Below, in pieces: positions 36,204-44,135 of a stretch of DNA of 64,000 bases (within the stretch, counting starts at the first letter, position 1; every line of letters starts with the position of its first letter). A program made the translations under genes and the position numbers. The notes beneath the pieces were generated by a model. It was not told the DNA's origin. It saw only the letters and a program-made list of their open reading frames with translations, and did no database searches. The stretch covers positions 62,001 to 126,000 of the forward strand of contig NZ_AUFB01000009.1 of NCBI RefSeq assembly GCF_000426285.1, read 5' to 3'. The stretch comes from Rhizobium leucaenae USDA 9039 (GTDB taxonomy: Bacteria > Pseudomonadota > Alphaproteobacteria > Rhizobiales > Rhizobiaceae).

Positions 36204-36853
36204 TGAACGTCCATCCGCGTTGCAAAAAGCTTCGACATGGTCGTTCCCGTCGGATCGTTGAAGAAGGCATCCGTCAATGTCGATTTGTTTTCGGCGATGA
36301 CCTCGTCCGGATTGGGGCGCACGACCTTCTGCGTGCAGCTTTTGAAGGCATCACCCTCCGTTACCAGCTCATTGTCGCTGGGGAAATCGATCGAGGTGTA
36401 GAGTGTCGGATCGTAAATGCCGAAGCTCAGCTTGTTGCCTTTCAGCGGCATCGGCTCGGACGGTTTGACGGCGAAGAACATCAGGAGCTGGCCGTCCCTG
36501 TAGTCGACATTGATGACGTCCGGCTTGTTGACCTTGATGGCTTTGCCGTTGAACGTCAGATTTGTGTAGTAGTCATAGTCGGCCAGCGAGTCGCGGACGG
36601 TTTTTCCGACCTCCTTCAGCTCGTCGGGATCGAGCTTCAGATTGGTGTTCTTGTCGAAATCCATCAGCACCGAGGAGGAGAAGACCTCGTCGAAGCGCCA
36701 GACATTGCGCAGTTCCTGCACGTTACCGTCCGAGCCCGCGAGTACTTCCAGGCGGGCCTCCACGAAGATATGCGGATGCGCGGATGCTGCGGCCGGCACA
36801 AGCAACAGGCCGCCGATCAGGGCAATGGCATAGGCGGTCGTGAATATTCTCAT
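36197..36853 (-). CDS. DUF1007 family periplasmic protein
   Basis: 218 residues if started at ATG 36853, which gives a clean signal peptide (MRIFTTAYAIALIGGLLLVP then AAASA). ATG 36877 and TTG 36904 are alternatives. The mature protein starts HPHIFVEARLEVL, with a His pair at the new N-terminus that could bind metal, as in other DUF1007 proteins. Later segments are FSSSVLMDFDKNTNLKLDPD and YRDGQLLMFFAVKPSEP. DUF1007 genes commonly accompany NicO exporters, and here the two overlap. A metal-handling role in the periplasm is inferred. Confidence 0.85.
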   Translation of the reverse strand: MRIFTTAYAIALIGGLLLVPAAASAHPHIFVEARLEVLAGSDGNVQELRNVWRFDEVFSSSVLMDFDKNTNLKLDPDELKEVGKTVRDSLADYDYYTNLTFNGKAIKVNKPDVINVDYRDGQLLMFFAVKPSEPMPLKGNKLSFGIYDPTLYTSIDFPSDNELVTEGDAFKSCTQKVVRPNPDEVIAENKSTLTDAFFNDPTGTTMSKLFATRMDVQC

Positions 36854-36943
36854 GCGTCCGATGTGTTTCGTGAGCATTGATTCACTGCGTTTTCTGGTGA
36901 GCAAATAAGACGGAATTGGGACCGGCCGGCGGGGCTGAAATGC

Positions 36944-37837
36944 TCAGCCGTGCTTGCGGAACCAGTTATGCAGATAGTCGACGAAGATGCGGACCTTGGC
37001 CGGAAGATAGCGGCGGTGCGGATAAACAGCGTAAATGCCGCGGTCGGTCGGCATGTAATCGTTGAACAGCGTCAGCAACTCTCCGCTCTCGATTGCTTTG
37101 CGGCCGATAAAGTCTGGAATCACGGCGACACCGAGTCCGGACAAAGCGCCGCGTAGCGTAGCGTGCGGGCTATTGACTTCGACGGGGCCGCTGATCGCGA
37201 CATTGAATGTGGTGTTGTCAGGATTGAAGAAGCGGATGCTGTTCTGCGAACGGTTATTGGTATCGATGATGAAGGGTACGCTCGCCAGATCGTTGGGATG
37301 CTCCAATGTCGGATAGCGATCGAGAAATTCTTTGGTCGCGCAGATGTGAACCCGGAAATCCGAGATCTTGCGGGCAATCATGCCGGAATCCTCGAGCTTG
37401 GTGACGCGTACGGCGACATCGAAGCCTTCCTCGATCAGGTCGACGAATCGGTCGTCGGCCGAGATCTCCAGCGCGAGGTCAGGATTTTCCTTGGCGAAGT
37501 CGATTAGCGATTGTCCGACGTCGGCGTCGACGAAGGTACGCGGGACGGATACGCGCAGGCGGCCCTTGAGCTGCTGATTGCTCTCGCGCACGAGATCGGC
37601 GAGGTTGTCGATTTCCTTCAATATGTCGGAAGCCGTGCGATAATAGGTGTGGCCCGCCTCGGTCATCGAGAATTGCCGGGTCGTGCGATTGAGCAGGAGA
37701 GCACCGAGCTCATCCTCGAGTTCTCGGACATATTTGGAAAGCAGCGCCTTGGAGCGTCCGGTCTTGCGCGCCGCCGCTGAAAAGCCTTCGGCTTCGACCA
37801 CGTCGATGAAGGCGCGAATCCGGGTCAAAGTGTCCAT
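36944..37837 (-). CDS. LysR-family transcriptional regulator
   Basis: 297 residues. The winged helix-turn-helix lies at about 4-60: TRIRAFIDVVEAEGFSAAAR, then TGRSKALLSKYVRELEDELG and LLNRTTRQFSMTEAG. The effector domain begins LRVSVPRTFVDADVGQSLID. It belongs to the CrgA-like group, which often controls single neighbouring genes. It is divergent from the ornithine decarboxylase leader, and a long dyad lies 28 bases upstream of its start, probably for autoregulation. The target is unknown. Confidence 0.9.
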   Translation of the reverse strand: MDTLTRIRAFIDVVEAEGFSAAARKTGRSKALLSKYVRELEDELGALLLNRTTRQFSMTEAGHTYYRTASDILKEIDNLADLVRESNQQLKGRLRVSVPRTFVDADVGQSLIDFAKENPDLALEISADDRFVDLIEEGFDVAVRVTKLEDSGMIARKISDFRVHICATKEFLDRYPTLEHPNDLASVPFIIDTNNRSQNSIRFFNPDNTTFNVAISGPVEVNSPHATLRGALSGLGVAVIPDFIGRKAIESGELLTLFNDYMPTDRGIYAVYPHRRYLPAKVRIFVDYLHNWFRKHG

Positions 37838-37864
37838 GGCGAAGCCCTCGTTAACTGTCGCAAG

Positions 37865-37897
37865 TTATTGAACAAAATGCGCCGATTTGTTCAATAA
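37865..37897. promoter_or_regulatory. Long dyad upstream of lysR, probable operator
   Basis: TTATTGAACAAA (37865-37876) and TTTGTTCAATAA (37886-37897) are perfect 12-bp inverted arms separated by nine bases. The dyad lies 28 bases before the lysR start and about 470 bases before the decarboxylase gene. It fits an autoregulatory LysR site. Read on the plus strand it is followed by six T, so a terminator-like role is also possible. Confidence 0.6.
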
Positions 37898-38019
37898 TTT
37901 TTTCGGGCATAGGCGAAAAAAATTCTTGATTATGTCGGCGAATATTCTTATTTCGGGTTCAGCCCAAAGTCGCACGTGCCCGTGGGTGTCCGCCGATCCT
38001 CGATGTGGTGAGAAAATCG

Positions 38020-38365
38020 GTAAGGTACCTGGAATTAACCCCTCCAGTCGCTATTCCGGCCAACCGGAAAATGCGAGGACATCTGAAGCAACGACGGTGC
38101 GGGCCTTTTTGTTCTCTCCCGGCTTTCCATCAGCCGGGGTTACTGAAGAGGCACACCTTCATTGCCGGAAGTGCGGTTGGGATTATCCCTCCAATCCATG
38201 GCAGACAAAGCGAATTAGCGCCGCTTGCGGCACTCGTTCACCATCCGCGCTTCGCGCATTTGCACGGTTCCGGGGTCTCCACCGGCTGGTACCTAAGCGA
38301 ATGAGCGTCGCCCTTTGTCCTCTGGGTCTTTCTCCCGGAGCTTTTGGAATTGAAAGGGATTTGAC
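38020..38365 (+). ncRNA. Probable speF-type leader RNA of ornithine decarboxylase
   Basis: A long untranslated-looking stretch of more than 300 bases precedes the decarboxylase gene. Alphaproteobacterial ornithine decarboxylase genes are known to carry a structured 5' leader, the speF motif (Corbino et al. class of RNAs). Complementary GGTACC segments occur near both ends (38025-38030 and 38288-38293), and several GC-rich hairpins are possible between. The boundaries are approximate and the family assignment rests on gene context rather than on a covariance match. Confidence 0.55.
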
Positions 38366-38369
38366 ATGA
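38301..38369 (+). CDS. Possible 22-codon leader ORF overlapping the decarboxylase start
   Basis: ATG 38301 opens a frame of 22 codons (MSVALCPLGLSPGAFGIERD and two more residues) whose TGA overlaps the decarboxylase ATG as ATGA. No good ribosome binding site precedes it. It could couple translation of the decarboxylase to ribosomes in the leader, or be fortuitous. Confidence 0.25.
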   Translation: MSVALCPLGLSPGAFGIERDLT

Positions 38370-39499
38370 CCACGCAACGTATTCGCGACTTCCTCGCTAC
38401 CCGACGTCCGGACGGTCCGTGCCTGGTGGTTGATCTCGACGTCGTCCGCGACAATTTTCATGCCTTCCGTCATGCCATGCCCGACAGCGCCATCTATTAT
38501 GCCGTCAAGGCCAACCCGGCTCCGGAAGTTCTGCGCCTGCTCGCAAGCCTCGGCTCCAACTTCGATTGCGCGTCCGTCGCCGAAATCGAAATGGCGCTCG
38601 ATGCCGGTGCGACGGCTGCCCGCATCTCCTTCGGCAACACGATCAAGAAGGAGCGCGATATCGCCCGTGCGCATGCACTCGGTATCAACCTCTTCGCCGT
38701 CGACAGCCATGAGGAAGTCGAGAAGATTTCCCGCGCCGCTCCCGGCGCTCGCGTATTCTGCCGTGTCCTGACTGACGGCGAAGGCGCCGAATGGCCGCTG
38801 TCGCGCAAGTTCGGCTGCGTCCCACAGATGGCCGTCGACGTTCTCGTCTATGCCCATCAGCTCGGTCTGCAGTCCTACGGCGTGTCGTTCCACGTCGGCT
38901 CGCAGATGACCAAGGTCGATGCCTGGGATGCGGCTCTTGCCGATGCCAAGCGCGTCTTCGTCTCGCTCGCCAAGCAGGGCATCCACCTGCAGATGGTGAA
39001 CATGGGCGGCGGTTTCCCGACTAAGTACCTGCGCGACGTTCCGTCGGCGGAAGCCTACGGCAAGGCGATCTTTGCGGCTCTGCGTGCCCATTTCGGTAAC
39101 CAGATCCCACACACGATCATCGAGCCGGGTCGCGGCATGGTCGGCAATGCCGGCGTGATCAAGGCTGAAGTCGTCCTGATTTCCAAGAAGTCGGACAACG
39201 ATGCCGCTCGCTGGGTCTTCCTCGACATCGGCAAGTTCGGCGGTCTCGCTGAAACCATGGACGAAGCGATCCGCTACCCGATCCGCACCGAGCGGGACGC
39301 CGACGACATGGAGCCCTGCGTCATTGCCGGCCCGACCTGCGATTCGGCCGACGTGCTCTATGAGAAGAACCTCTATCCGCTGCCGGTGACGCTCACCATC
39401 GGCGACGAGGTCCTGATCGAAGGCACCGGCGCCTACACGACGACCTACTCGGCTGTCGCATTCAACGGTTTCGATCCGCTGAAGACCTACATCATTTAA
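38366..39499 (+). CDS. speF: Ornithine (or lysine/ornithine) decarboxylase, eukaryotic-type fold
   Basis: 377 residues, fold-III (alanine-racemase-like) PLP decarboxylase. The PLP Lys is K48 in YYAVKANPAPEVL. Other marks are FDCASVAEIEMALDAG, YGVSFHVGSQ, the phosphate-binding NMGGGFPTKY, EPGRGMVGNAG, and the catalytic Cys in GPTCDSADVLYEKN (about 327). It makes putrescine from ornithine in the cytoplasm, the entry to polyamine and homospermidine synthesis in rhizobia. An AAGGGA ribosome binding site precedes ATG 38366. It is probably controlled by its long leader. Confidence 0.94.
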   Translation: MTTQRIRDFLATRRPDGPCLVVDLDVVRDNFHAFRHAMPDSAIYYAVKANPAPEVLRLLASLGSNFDCASVAEIEMALDAGATAARISFGNTIKKERDIARAHALGINLFAVDSHEEVEKISRAAPGARVFCRVLTDGEGAEWPLSRKFGCVPQMAVDVLVYAHQLGLQSYGVSFHVGSQMTKVDAWDAALADAKRVFVSLAKQGIHLQMVNMGGGFPTKYLRDVPSAEAYGKAIFAALRAHFGNQIPHTIIEPGRGMVGNAGVIKAEVVLISKKSDNDAARWVFLDIGKFGGLAETMDEAIRYPIRTERDADDMEPCVIAGPTCDSADVLYEKNLYPLPVTLTIGDEVLIEGTGAYTTTYSAVAFNGFDPLKTYII

Positions 39500-39589
39500 G
39501 ATTCAATGCTGGCCCGTAATCAGCCGGGGCGGCACACTCACAATTCCCTTTAGCACCGCTGATAACGGTATTGGGCACGGGAGGCCGAG

Positions 39590-40180
39590 ATGGCCGCTGT
39601 TCTTAATTCTGTCCGCGCATTCTTTGCGCCTTCCACTTTCACCCTCGACCTGGAAAATGCAGGCGATGTCGTTGCGCGCGAAAATCTGCTGGATCGCGCC
39701 ATGGGCGCCGAGCGCCGCAAGAAGTCGTCCGAAAAGCTCCGCCGCGGCCGTGTTCCGGCCGAAGGCCTGGCGCTCGTCGCCCGCGATCGTGCCGGCCATG
39801 TCATTGGCACGGTACGTTTGTGGAACGTCGAAGCCGGCGTAGATCGCGATACCCGGCCGGTCGATGCGCTGCTGCTCGGCCCGCTGGCCGTCGATCCCGC
39901 CTATGAAGGCAAGGGTATGGGCTCGGCGCTGATGCGCGCCGCCATCCTGGAAGCCAAGAAGCGCGGTCATGGTGCGATCCTGCTCGTTGGCGATGCGCCA
40001 TACTACGAGCGTTTCGGCTTCTTTGCTGCAAAGACCCGCCATCTTGTGATGCCTGGGCCATTCCAGCGCGAGCGTTTCCTTGCTCTCGAGCTCAAGGAAG
40101 GCTGGCTCGACGGCGCCGCCGGCATGATCGTCGCCAGCGGCCGCAAGCTCGCACAACCGCCAATCGCCAAGGCTGCGTAA
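39590..40180 (+). CDS. GNAT-family N-acetyltransferase
   Basis: 196 residues; GGGAGG lies about nine bases upstream of ATG 39590. The acetyl-CoA site is LGPLAVDPAYEGKGMGSALM (about 96-115), and GDAPYYERFGFFAAKTRHLV is the usual C-terminal part of the YhbS-like subgroup. The first 40 residues are divergent. It lies 90 bases downstream of the ornithine decarboxylase gene in the same direction, possibly in the same transcript. A polyamine substrate would be an attractive but unproven idea. Confidence 0.86.
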   Translation: MAAVLNSVRAFFAPSTFTLDLENAGDVVARENLLDRAMGAERRKKSSEKLRRGRVPAEGLALVARDRAGHVIGTVRLWNVEAGVDRDTRPVDALLLGPLAVDPAYEGKGMGSALMRAAILEAKKRGHGAILLVGDAPYYERFGFFAAKTRHLVMPGPFQRERFLALELKEGWLDGAAGMIVASGRKLAQPPIAKAA

Positions 40181-40313
40181 AAAGCAGGAACTGTTGGCGA
40201 ATATGAGGAGCTTCCTGGCGCAGCCGGGTTAAGACCTGCTTATGGGCTTTGCCCAGCCCCAATAAGGGGTAGTCGTGCGGGCTCTACTTTTGCCGTGATA
40301 AAGAGCTTGCTCC

Positions 40314-40364
40314 GCCTCATCCTCAGGTGCATAGCCCACAGGCCGGAGCCTCGAAGGGCGAGGC
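40314..40364. repeat. Rhizobial palindromic repeat, third copy
   Basis: Bounded by GCCTCATCCT (40314-40323) and AGGGCGAGGC (40355-40364), with CTCAGGTGC and GAGCCTCGAAGG inside. The composition and ends match the two modules at 24014-24201. It lies between convergent genes. Confidence 0.7.
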
Positions 40365-40390
40365 GGCCACAGTCGTTTACGAGGCCAAAA

Positions 40391-41206
40391 CTAGATGTTC
40401 TGATCCATCGTTTCAGCCGGAATCTCGTCGGCGCGGTGGATGCGGACGACGGTGGCGGGAACGCCGGCGACGGTGCAGTGGGCCGGGACCGGCTTCACGA
40501 CGACGCTGCCGGCCGCGACCTTGCTGAAGGCGCCGACTTCGATGTTGCCGAGGATTTTTGCGCCGGCGCCGATCATCACGCCATGGCGGATCTTCGGATG
40601 CCGGTCGCCGGTTTCCTTGCCGGTGCCGCCGAGTGTGACATTCTGCAGGATCGAGACTTCATCCTCGATGACGGCAGTCTCGCCGATGACGATACCGGAT
40701 CCGTGATCGAGCATGATGGACGAGCCGATCCTTGCCGCCGGATGAATATCCGGGCCGAAGACGAGCGAGGCCAGGTTGGAAAGCCAACTGGCAATTTCCG
40801 GCCGGCCTTCCATCCAGAGCGCGTGGGCGATGCGGTGGGTCTGCAGGGCGTGGAAGCCCTTGAGGTTCAGGAGCGCATGCAGATAGGTCGTGCAGGCGGG
40901 ATCGCGGGTGCGGACGGCAACGAGGTCGGCCTCGGTCGCCTGGAGGATCGTGATGTGCCGGGTGAGCACATCATGGAACAGGGCGAAGAGATCGCCGGTT
41001 TCGATCTTTGCGACGGAAAGCCGAGCGACCAGCACATTGGCAAGTCTTTCGGCATCCGATTGCGCCGTGATGATCTGCGCCGCGAGCAGCGGGCGCAGGG
41101 TCGGTTCGCGGCCGGCGAGATCGACGGCCTCGCGGCGGATCACGTCCCAGACGCTGCCGGCTGGGGCCGGGGAATGTCGGGCGATTGCCGTTCCTGTCTG
41201 GGACAT
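40391..41206 (-). CDS. cysE: Serine O-acetyltransferase
   Basis: 271 residues from ATG 41206. An N-terminal helical domain (SVWDVIRREAVDLAGREPTL) precedes the left-handed beta-helix with hexapeptide repeats: FGPDIHPAARIGSSIMLDHG, then VIEDEVSILQNVTLGGTGKE and AGAKILGNIEVGAFSKVAAG. The conserved catalytic His lies in MLDHGSG. It transfers acetyl to L-serine to give O-acetylserine for cysteine synthesis and is usually feedback-inhibited by cysteine. It lies downstream of the CobW/WD40 pair on the same strand, 16 bases after the WD40 gene. Confidence 0.95.
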   Translation of the reverse strand: MSQTGTAIARHSPAPAGSVWDVIRREAVDLAGREPTLRPLLAAQIITAQSDAERLANVLVARLSVAKIETGDLFALFHDVLTRHITILQATEADLVAVRTRDPACTTYLHALLNLKGFHALQTHRIAHALWMEGRPEIASWLSNLASLVFGPDIHPAARIGSSIMLDHGSGIVIGETAVIEDEVSILQNVTLGGTGKETGDRHPKIRHGVMIGAGAKILGNIEVGAFSKVAAGSVVVKPVPAHCTVAGVPATVVRIHRADEIPAETMDQNI

Positions 41207-41222
41207 GGGCCTATCTTTCTCG

Positions 41223-42212
41223 TCAAGCAGAAACGTCAACCACGCCGCAATCGCCGGCCTCGGAGGCAAAGGCGAGCAGCTTGGCGGATTTGCTCCAGCT
41301 CATCGAGGTGATGGCACCTTTGCCAGGACGGCGCAAGAGCGCTTCCTTGGAGTCGCCAATGCGCACCGCCAGGATCATGCCGTCAATGAAGCCGATCGCC
41401 AAGATATCTTCCACCGGATGAAACTTGACGGAGGTCGCCATGATGTTGCCGCGGGTGCCGAGTTCCAGCGGCGCCTTGCCCATCGGGCCATCCTTGCCCT
41501 GAAACGGCCAGACGATCGCCGCCGGTGCGCCGGAAGAGGCAAGCCACTTGCCCTTGTTGGACCAGGAGAGCGATTTCACCTTGGCGGGATATCCCGTCAT
41601 ACGCATATGCCTGGCCTCGGCGCCGGGCTTTGAGTCCATCTTCCAGCCGTGCAGCGCGTTTTCCTGCATGGTGGTGACGACGAACTGACCGTCGGGAGAG
41701 AAGGTCACGCCGGTATGGGCGCCCTTCCATTCCAGATTGACCGGCTGCGCGGCCATGCCGACCCAATGCAGCGACACGCCGTTATAGCGCGCGACCGCGA
41801 TGCGCAGGCCCTTCGGCGCAAACGCGATGCCTTCGACGGTGCGCTCCTCGGCATATTCCTTGACCGAGCCGTCTGCCAGCCGCACGAAGCTGCTTTTCCC
41901 GTAGGCATAGGCTACCGCGCCCTGCGGGCCGGCGGCGACCTGGGTGATCCATTTGCGCGGGGCTTCGGCAAGCACGGTAACGCCACCGTCAGCGGCAATC
42001 CGGAGAACCTTGCCGTCCTCGCCGCCGGAAATCAGGCTGTCGCTGTGGGGATCGCGAATGCAGGTGAGCATGCCCTGATGGGCTTCCGTCACCTTCTCGC
42101 CGCCTTCCAGGTGATGGATCGCGCCGGCGGCGCTGGCGAAGAAGGGGGTATCACCTAAAAATTCGACGGCCAGAACGTGGCCGTCGATATCAAGCGGAGC
42201 AACAGTCGGCAT
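41223..42212 (-). CDS. WD40-repeat protein coupled to the CobW GTPase
   Basis: 329 residues consisting of WD40-type blades, seen as recurring segments such as GMLTCIRDPHSDSLISGGED, AHTGVTFSPDGQFVVTTMQE and VKSLSWSNKGKWLASSG. No signal peptide is present. Its ATG overlaps the stop of the CobW gene by one base (TGATG), so the two are translationally coupled. WD40 propellers are scaffolds; here it may assist metal delivery by the CobW protein. Such pairs recur in alphaproteobacteria, but the function is not known to me. Confidence 0.85.
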   Translation of the reverse strand: MPTVAPLDIDGHVLAVEFLGDTPFFASAAGAIHHLEGGEKVTEAHQGMLTCIRDPHSDSLISGGEDGKVLRIAADGGVTVLAEAPRKWITQVAAGPQGAVAYAYGKSSFVRLADGSVKEYAEERTVEGIAFAPKGLRIAVARYNGVSLHWVGMAAQPVNLEWKGAHTGVTFSPDGQFVVTTMQENALHGWKMDSKPGAEARHMRMTGYPAKVKSLSWSNKGKWLASSGAPAAIVWPFQGKDGPMGKAPLELGTRGNIMATSVKFHPVEDILAIGFIDGMILAVRIGDSKEALLRRPGKGAITSMSWSKSAKLLAFASEAGDCGVVDVSA

Positions 42213-43309
42213 CAGGCGGCCGCCTCGCAGGCCTTGAAGCTATTTTCCAGCTTTTCGCGGTCGAGTTCGCGGCCGATGAAAACCAGGCGGCTCTCATGCT
42301 TTTCGCCGTCTTTCCACGGACGCTGATGATCGCCTTCGATGATCATGTGCACGCCCTGAACGACATAGCGCTCGGCGTCGCCCTTGAAGGCGATGATTCC
42401 CTTGAGGCGCAGAATGTTCGGGCCATCCGTCTGCGTGACCTTCTGGATCCAAGGGAAGAAACGCTCCGGATTCATCTCGCCGCCGCGGAGCGACACCGAC
42501 TGCACTGTCACATCGTGAATCGGCGATGGGGCGTGGTGATGGTGGTCGTGATCATGATCATGGTGGTGATGATCGTGATCGTGGTCGTGATGGTGGTGGT
42601 CATGGTCGTGATGATCGCAATCCGGGCCGCAGACATGATCGTCATGGCCGTGCTCGAGGAAATGCGGATCGTTTTCCAGCGCACGCTCAAGGTTGAAGGC
42701 GCCCTGGTTTAGAACGCGGGCGAGATCGACGCCGGAGCGAGTGGTCTTGTAGACGCGCGCGGCCGGGTTGATGGCGCGGACAATGTCTTCGATCTGAGCT
42801 AGCTCTTCTGCAGAGACAAGGTCGGACTTGTTGATGACGACGACGTCGGCAAAGGCGATCTGGTCTTCCGCCTCGCGGCTATCCTTCAGGCGCAGCGGCA
42901 GATGCTTGGCATCGACAAGCGCCACGACGGCGTCGAGTTCGGTCTTGGCGCGCACATCGTCATCCATGAAGAAGGTCTGAGCGACGGGAACCGGATCGGC
43001 AAGGCCGGTGGTCTCGACGATGATGCCGTCGAAACGGCCGGGACGACGCATCAGGCCCTCGACTACGCGGATCAGGTCGCCGCGCACCGTGCAGCAGACG
43101 CAGCCATTGTTCATCTCGTAGATTTCCTCGTCGGATTCCACGATCAGGTCATTGTCGATGCCGATTTCGCCGAACTCATTGACGATGACGGCGTATTTCT
43201 TGCCGTGGTTTTCGGAGAGGATACGGTTCAGCAGCGTCGTCTTGCCGGCGCCGAGATAGCCGGTCAGGACGGTGACGGGAATGGGCTTCTGCGTGGCTGT
43301 TTCGGTCAT
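42212..43309 (-). CDS. CobW/COG0523-family GTPase, probable zinc metallochaperone
   Basis: 365 residues. The P-loop is [13 protein letters not shown] (about residues 15-27), the metal-binding motif GCVCC lies near residue 69, and guanine specificity is given by INKSD (about 160). A long linker (about 228-265) is built almost only of His and Asp and could bind several metal ions. The C-terminal CobW_C domain runs about 268-360. COG0523 proteins move zinc or cobalt to target enzymes during limitation. A Zur-like dyad lies 92 bases upstream, and the WD40 gene is coupled downstream. Confidence 0.93.
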   Translation of the reverse strand: MTETATQKPIPVTVLTGYLGAGKTTLLNRILSENHGKKYAVIVNEFGEIGIDNDLIVESDEEIYEMNNGCVCCTVRGDLIRVVEGLMRRPGRFDGIIVETTGLADPVPVAQTFFMDDDVRAKTELDAVVALVDAKHLPLRLKDSREAEDQIAFADVVVINKSDLVSAEELAQIEDIVRAINPAARVYKTTRSGVDLARVLNQGAFNLERALENDPHFLEHGHDDHVCGPDCDHHDHDHHHHDHDHDHHHHDHDHDHHHHAPSPIHDVTVQSVSLRGGEMNPERFFPWIQKVTQTDGPNILRLKGIIAFKGDAERYVVQGVHMIIEGDHQRPWKDGEKHESRLVFIGRELDREKLENSFKACEAAA

Positions 43310-43400
43310 GGGAGCCTCGAAATATGGGAGTTTGCCCGGATAGCGGAAAGTGATCGGGTTCCATATAAGGAGTTGGCGGCGTCAGTTCAAAGGCTTTTGT

Positions 43401-43417
43401 ATGTTATAAGATCACAT
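43401..43417. promoter_or_regulatory. Zur-like operator upstream of the CobW gene
   Basis: ATGTTATAAGATCACAT is an imperfect 17-base dyad (six of eight arm pairs match). Its left half ATGTTATA resembles alphaproteobacterial Zur boxes. It sits 92 bases upstream of the CobW start and overlaps the last codons of the vapC remnant. Zinc-dependent repression is inferred. Confidence 0.45.
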
Positions 43418-43806
43418 TAGGTTTGGGGCGGCGGGCTCGATGTCGGTCTGGGAGAAATCATTTCCGACGAAGAGAAGAGGGCAACCATATTCCTTGGCGG
43501 TCGCATAGGCGAAACAATCGCCGTAGTTCAGCGTGGCCGGGTGGATGCCCTTACCCCAGACACTGTAGGCTTGGGCTGTAAGTCGGGCGCGTTCCGGAGT
43601 GACTGGAATAATTTCGACGCTGAACACTTGGAGCAGATCATCCATGTCTCTTCTGAGGCCACGCATCGTTGCGACGATCAGGGCCTCAGCGTATGTGCCA
43701 GCAGAGATGATAATTCGATCCTGGCTTCGCATCACTGCATGGCACTGCTTAGCAGCTTGTTCGTCTTGCACTAACGCCATCAAGGCGAAGTATCGATAAC
43801 GATCAC
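43412..43806 (-). pseudogene. VapC-like PIN-domain toxin, frameshifted near the start
   Basis: The expected toxin begins with GTG 43806, which overlaps the antitoxin stop as GTGA. It reads VIVIDTS, with the catalytic PIN Asp, and then hits TGA at 43782-43780. One missing G after TCG (position about 43786) throws the frame. The next frame continues perfectly as ALMALVQDEQAAKQCHAVM... to NYGDCFAYATAKEYGCPLLF and the stop at 43412. An open frame from 43855 covers the rest but lacks VIVIDTS. The toxin is therefore probably inactive, unless this is a sequencing error or a slippage site. Confidence 0.8.
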
Positions 43807-44063
43807 TTCGGCAGACCGTATTCATCATAAAGGAAATCTTGGCTACGAGCCGCATCAGGGCCTGGTGAAAGATTTTTTTCCTTCACCCCTCGTTGAATCT
43901 TTTTTACGGCCTCGTCCCTCTCTTCCGGGGTGAGAATCCTACGCATTGGCTGCAAGCGCACTTCGGGATAACCGTTCTGGGTCAAAACGATTTCTTCGCC
44001 TTGATTGGCAAGGCGCGACAGCTCAGCCAACTGTCCTGCGGCATCTGCCATGGAAATACGCAT
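43803..44063 (-). CDS. Phd/YefM-type antitoxin paired with the vapC remnant
   Basis: 86 residues from ATG 44063 (TTG 44084 is an in-frame alternative). The N-terminal DNA-binding fold is typical: MRISMADAAGQLAELSRLAN, then GEEIVLTQNGYPEVRLQPM. The C-terminal part (KKIQRGVKEKNLSPGPDAAR, then SQDFLYDEYGLPK) is the toxin-wrapping tail. It should bind and neutralise the downstream PIN RNase and repress the operon. Its stop overlaps the toxin start. With the toxin frameshifted, this may be an orphan antitoxin. Confidence 0.85.
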   Translation of the reverse strand: MRISMADAAGQLAELSRLANQGEEIVLTQNGYPEVRLQPMRRILTPEERDEAVKKIQRGVKEKNLSPGPDAARSQDFLYDEYGLPK

Positions 44064-44135
44064 GCTCTGTTTCCCGAGGGACAATCAATACTCTGATATT
44101 ATGGTGTATTCCTCAGTTGCCTACAAGGTCTTGGC

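Noticed and set aside
37887..38369. Full 160-codon frame in the decarboxylase leader as an ordinary gene
   Set aside because: No ribosome binding site or domain, and it covers a region expected to be structured leader RNA. Only its overlapping end is kept as a possible leader ORF.
42530..42615. Tandem-looking repeat of GTGGTGATG-type units that could be taken for a repeat array
   Set aside because: It encodes the His/Asp-rich linker of the CobW GTPase in frame; the repetition comes from codons, not from a CRISPR or satellite.
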